A stretch of 64,000 bases of DNA from Pseudomonas sp. DG56-2 (lineage in GTDB: Bacteria > Pseudomonadota > Gammaproteobacteria > Pseudomonadales > Pseudomonadaceae): assembly GCF_004803755.1 (NCBI RefSeq), contig NZ_CP032311.1, positions 432,501 through 496,500 on the forward strand. Reading direction: 5' to 3'. Both the position numbers and the translations under genes were made by a program. Positions 62,539 through 64,000 of the stretch are shown here, one piece after another. Numbering within the stretch: position 1 is the stretch's first letter; each line of letters begins with the position of its first letter. The notes beneath the pieces are model-generated. The model saw nothing but the letters and a program-made list of their open reading frames with translations. It was not told the DNA's origin and ran no database searches.

Positions 62539-63243
62539 ATGACTGATCAAATAATGGATGTGACTGTCGAGGCAGGGCTGCAGGCCGAGCAGGAATTGCT
62601 GGCGGCGGTGTGCAAGGGTGAAACAGATTACGGTTTATTGTTTTGGCGCCCAACCGATCGTGCATTGGTCATGCCCCGCCGCATGAGTCGCCTGGAGGGC
62701 TTTGAGGCGGCTTGCGCAGAGCTTGCGATTGCTGGATGGCCGGTCCTGTTGCGCGAAACCGGCGGTGAGCCCGTGCCGCAATCGCCTGCCGTGATCAATA
62801 TCGCGCTGATCTACGTGGCTCCGCGAAGTGAAGGCGATCATGGTCGCATCGAGAACGCTTACGAACGTTTGTGTCTGCCCCTGTGTGAGGTACTGCGCGA
62901 ATGGGGTGGATTAGCGTCGGTGGGCGAGATCGAGGGCGCATTTTGCGATGGCCGCTATAACGTCAACCTGAACGGTCGCAAGTTGGTTGGCACTGCCCAG
63001 CGCTGGCGCCAGGGGCTGGGTGGTAAGCGTCCGGTGGTGCTGGTGCATGGAGCCTTGTTGCTCGATAACGAGCGCGAGTCGATGGTGGCTGCAGTCAATC
63101 GCTTCAACGAATGCTGTGAGCTGGAACAGCGCTGCCTTGCCGACAGTCACATTGCCCTGCACGAAGTCGTGCCTGATGCTCCGTTGCTTGAACGTCTTGG
63201 CCAGGCCTATACCCATGTCATCGAGGGTATTGCACGCGACTAG
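62539..63243 (+). CDS. Lipoate-protein ligase / octanoyltransferase family protein
   Basis: 234 residues. Resembles the BPL/LplA/LipB fold: [15 protein letters not shown] near the N-terminus, [20 protein letters not shown] where LplA has the RRxxGG loop, and [20 protein letters not shown] with the conserved Lys of the GRKLxGTAQR motif. VLVHGALLL follows. It may attach lipoate or a related acyl group, or be a paralogue of unknown substrate. It follows the trp terminator and converges with 4-base overlap on the Vfr gene. Confidence 0.82.
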   Translation: MTDQIMDVTVEAGLQAEQELLAAVCKGETDYGLLFWRPTDRALVMPRRMSRLEGFEAACAELAIAGWPVLLRETGGEPVPQSPAVINIALIYVAPRSEGDHGRIENAYERLCLPLCEVLREWGGLASVGEIEGAFCDGRYNVNLNGRKLVGTAQRWRQGLGGKRPVVLVHGALLLDNERESMVAAVNRFNECCELEQRCLADSHIALHEVVPDAPLLERLGQAYTHVIEGIARD

Positions 63244-63884
63244 CGAGTGCCGAAAACCACCATCGTTTTTCCTTTGACGTGAACCAGGCTGCGTTCTTCA
63301 AGATCTTTGAGTACGCGGCCAACCATCTCCCTTGAACAACCTACGATGCGGCCGATCTCCTGGCGGGTGATCTTGATCTGCATGCCATCTGGGTGAGTCA
63401 TTGCGTCGGGTTGCTTACACAGTTCCAACAAACAGCGGGCCACGCGCCCAGTAACATCGAAAAACGCCAGGTCACCCACCTTACGCGTGGTATTGCGCAG
63501 GCGCTGCGCCATTTGACTGCCCAAGGCATAAAGGATGTCGGGATCCTGACGTGCCAGCTCGCGGAATTTCTCATAGCTGATCTCGGCCACTTCACATTCG
63601 CTCTTTGCCCGCACCCAGGCGCTGCGAGGTTGTTCCTGGCCAACCGGCTCGAACAAACCCAGCTCACCGAAGAAGTCGCCACTGTTGAGGTAGGCAATGA
63701 TCATTTCATGGCCATCGTCGTCTTCGATCAGGATCGTTACCGAGCCTTTGACGATAAACGACAACGTATCGGATTTGTCCCCGGCGCAAATGATATTGCT
63801 TTTGGCTGCAAAGCGCCGGCGCTGACAATGAGCGAGTAACTTATCGATGTTTTTGATCTTGGCTGGAAGGGCTGAGGCAACCAT
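63240..63884 (-). CDS. vfr: Cyclic-AMP receptor family regulator (Vfr/Crp)
   Basis: 214 residues, cytoplasmic dimeric regulator. cAMP pocket motif [20 protein letters not shown] with RSAW following, and helix-turn-helix [20 protein letters not shown]. Same length and layout as Vfr of P. aeruginosa; in P. putida the orthologue is named Crp. The 116 bases after 63884 are upstream region only. Confidence 0.94.
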   Translation of the reverse strand: MVASALPAKIKNIDKLLAHCQRRRFAAKSNIICAGDKSDTLSFIVKGSVTILIEDDDGHEMIIAYLNSGDFFGELGLFEPVGQEQPRSAWVRAKSECEVAEISYEKFRELARQDPDILYALGSQMAQRLRNTTRKVGDLAFFDVTGRVARCLLELCKQPDAMTHPDGMQIKITRQEIGRIVGCSREMVGRVLKDLEERSLVHVKGKTMVVFGTR

Positions 63885-64000
63885 GGCTGAATCCCGGTAA
63901 GAGGCGACGCTTGTGCACTTTTATAGGTAGTCTGGCGGCGTGCGCCAGTGATTTGGCGCCAGCTTATCAGACACTTGTTGTTGTATCGGCAGATTTACTC

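Overview
The window is a chromosomal segment of a Pseudomonas, most like the P. putida / P. fluorescens lineage. Gene content and order support this: a PQQ cluster next to lysine monooxygenase genes, rpsU-dnaG-rpoD, tsaD/plsY/folB/folK/cca, spoVR-yeaH-prkA, apaGH-rsmA-pdxA-surA-lptD facing amgK-murU, and split trpE and trpGDC with a vfr/crp gene after them. The naming rests on protein motifs and remembered family knowledge; no database search was possible.

Left part (1-11.9 kb): the end of a class III aminotransferase, a 52-residue Pmp3-type membrane peptide, then on the minus strand an Lrp regulator, davB-davA (lysine to 5-aminovalerate) and pqqF-A-B-C-D-E plus a prolyl-oligopeptidase-like gene. 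pqqA is followed by an attenuator-like hairpin, and a symmetric Lrp-like site lies upstream of davB. From 12.1 to 14.2 kb lie an O-antigen-ligase-like membrane protein and a family 2 glycosyltransferase, convergent with overlapping ends.

Accessory region (14.64-20.27 kb): a small integrated element in the 3' half of a tRNA with CAU anticodon (probably tRNA-Ile2). It is bounded by a 48-bp direct repeat. Paired GTGGAC repeats lie just inside each end, and it carries a tyrosine recombinase lacking its N-terminal domain, a small ORF after it, a phage baseplate-spike remnant, and an AT-rich cargo. The cargo is a 609-residue protein that looks like a DUF4209/HEPN protein (R-x4-H motif) with an adjacent single-pass membrane protein, plus a second single-pass membrane protein on the other strand. 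This is the best candidate for an undescribed system, plausibly anti-phage defence, but function is inferred from motif and context only.

Core region (20.3-48 kb): a periplasmic-sensor/PAS/GGDEF/EAL protein, rpoD, dnaG, rpsU, divergent tsaD, plsY, folB-folK, cca, the spoVR-yeaH-prkA stress cluster, glpE, and a tightly overlapping apaH-apaG-rsmA-pdxA-surA-lptD series facing amgK-murU-djlA. It joins translation fidelity, folate synthesis, outer-membrane biogenesis and cell-wall recycling.

Right part (48-64 kb): a DUF3530 protein, a sensor kinase with a periplasmic binding domain and its LuxR-type regulator, a complete polyamine-type ABC transporter, rpe-gph, trpE, trpGDC, a lipoate-ligase-family protein and a Vfr/Crp regulator. 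The end of gph is a short Trp-rich, leader-like peptide just before trpE.
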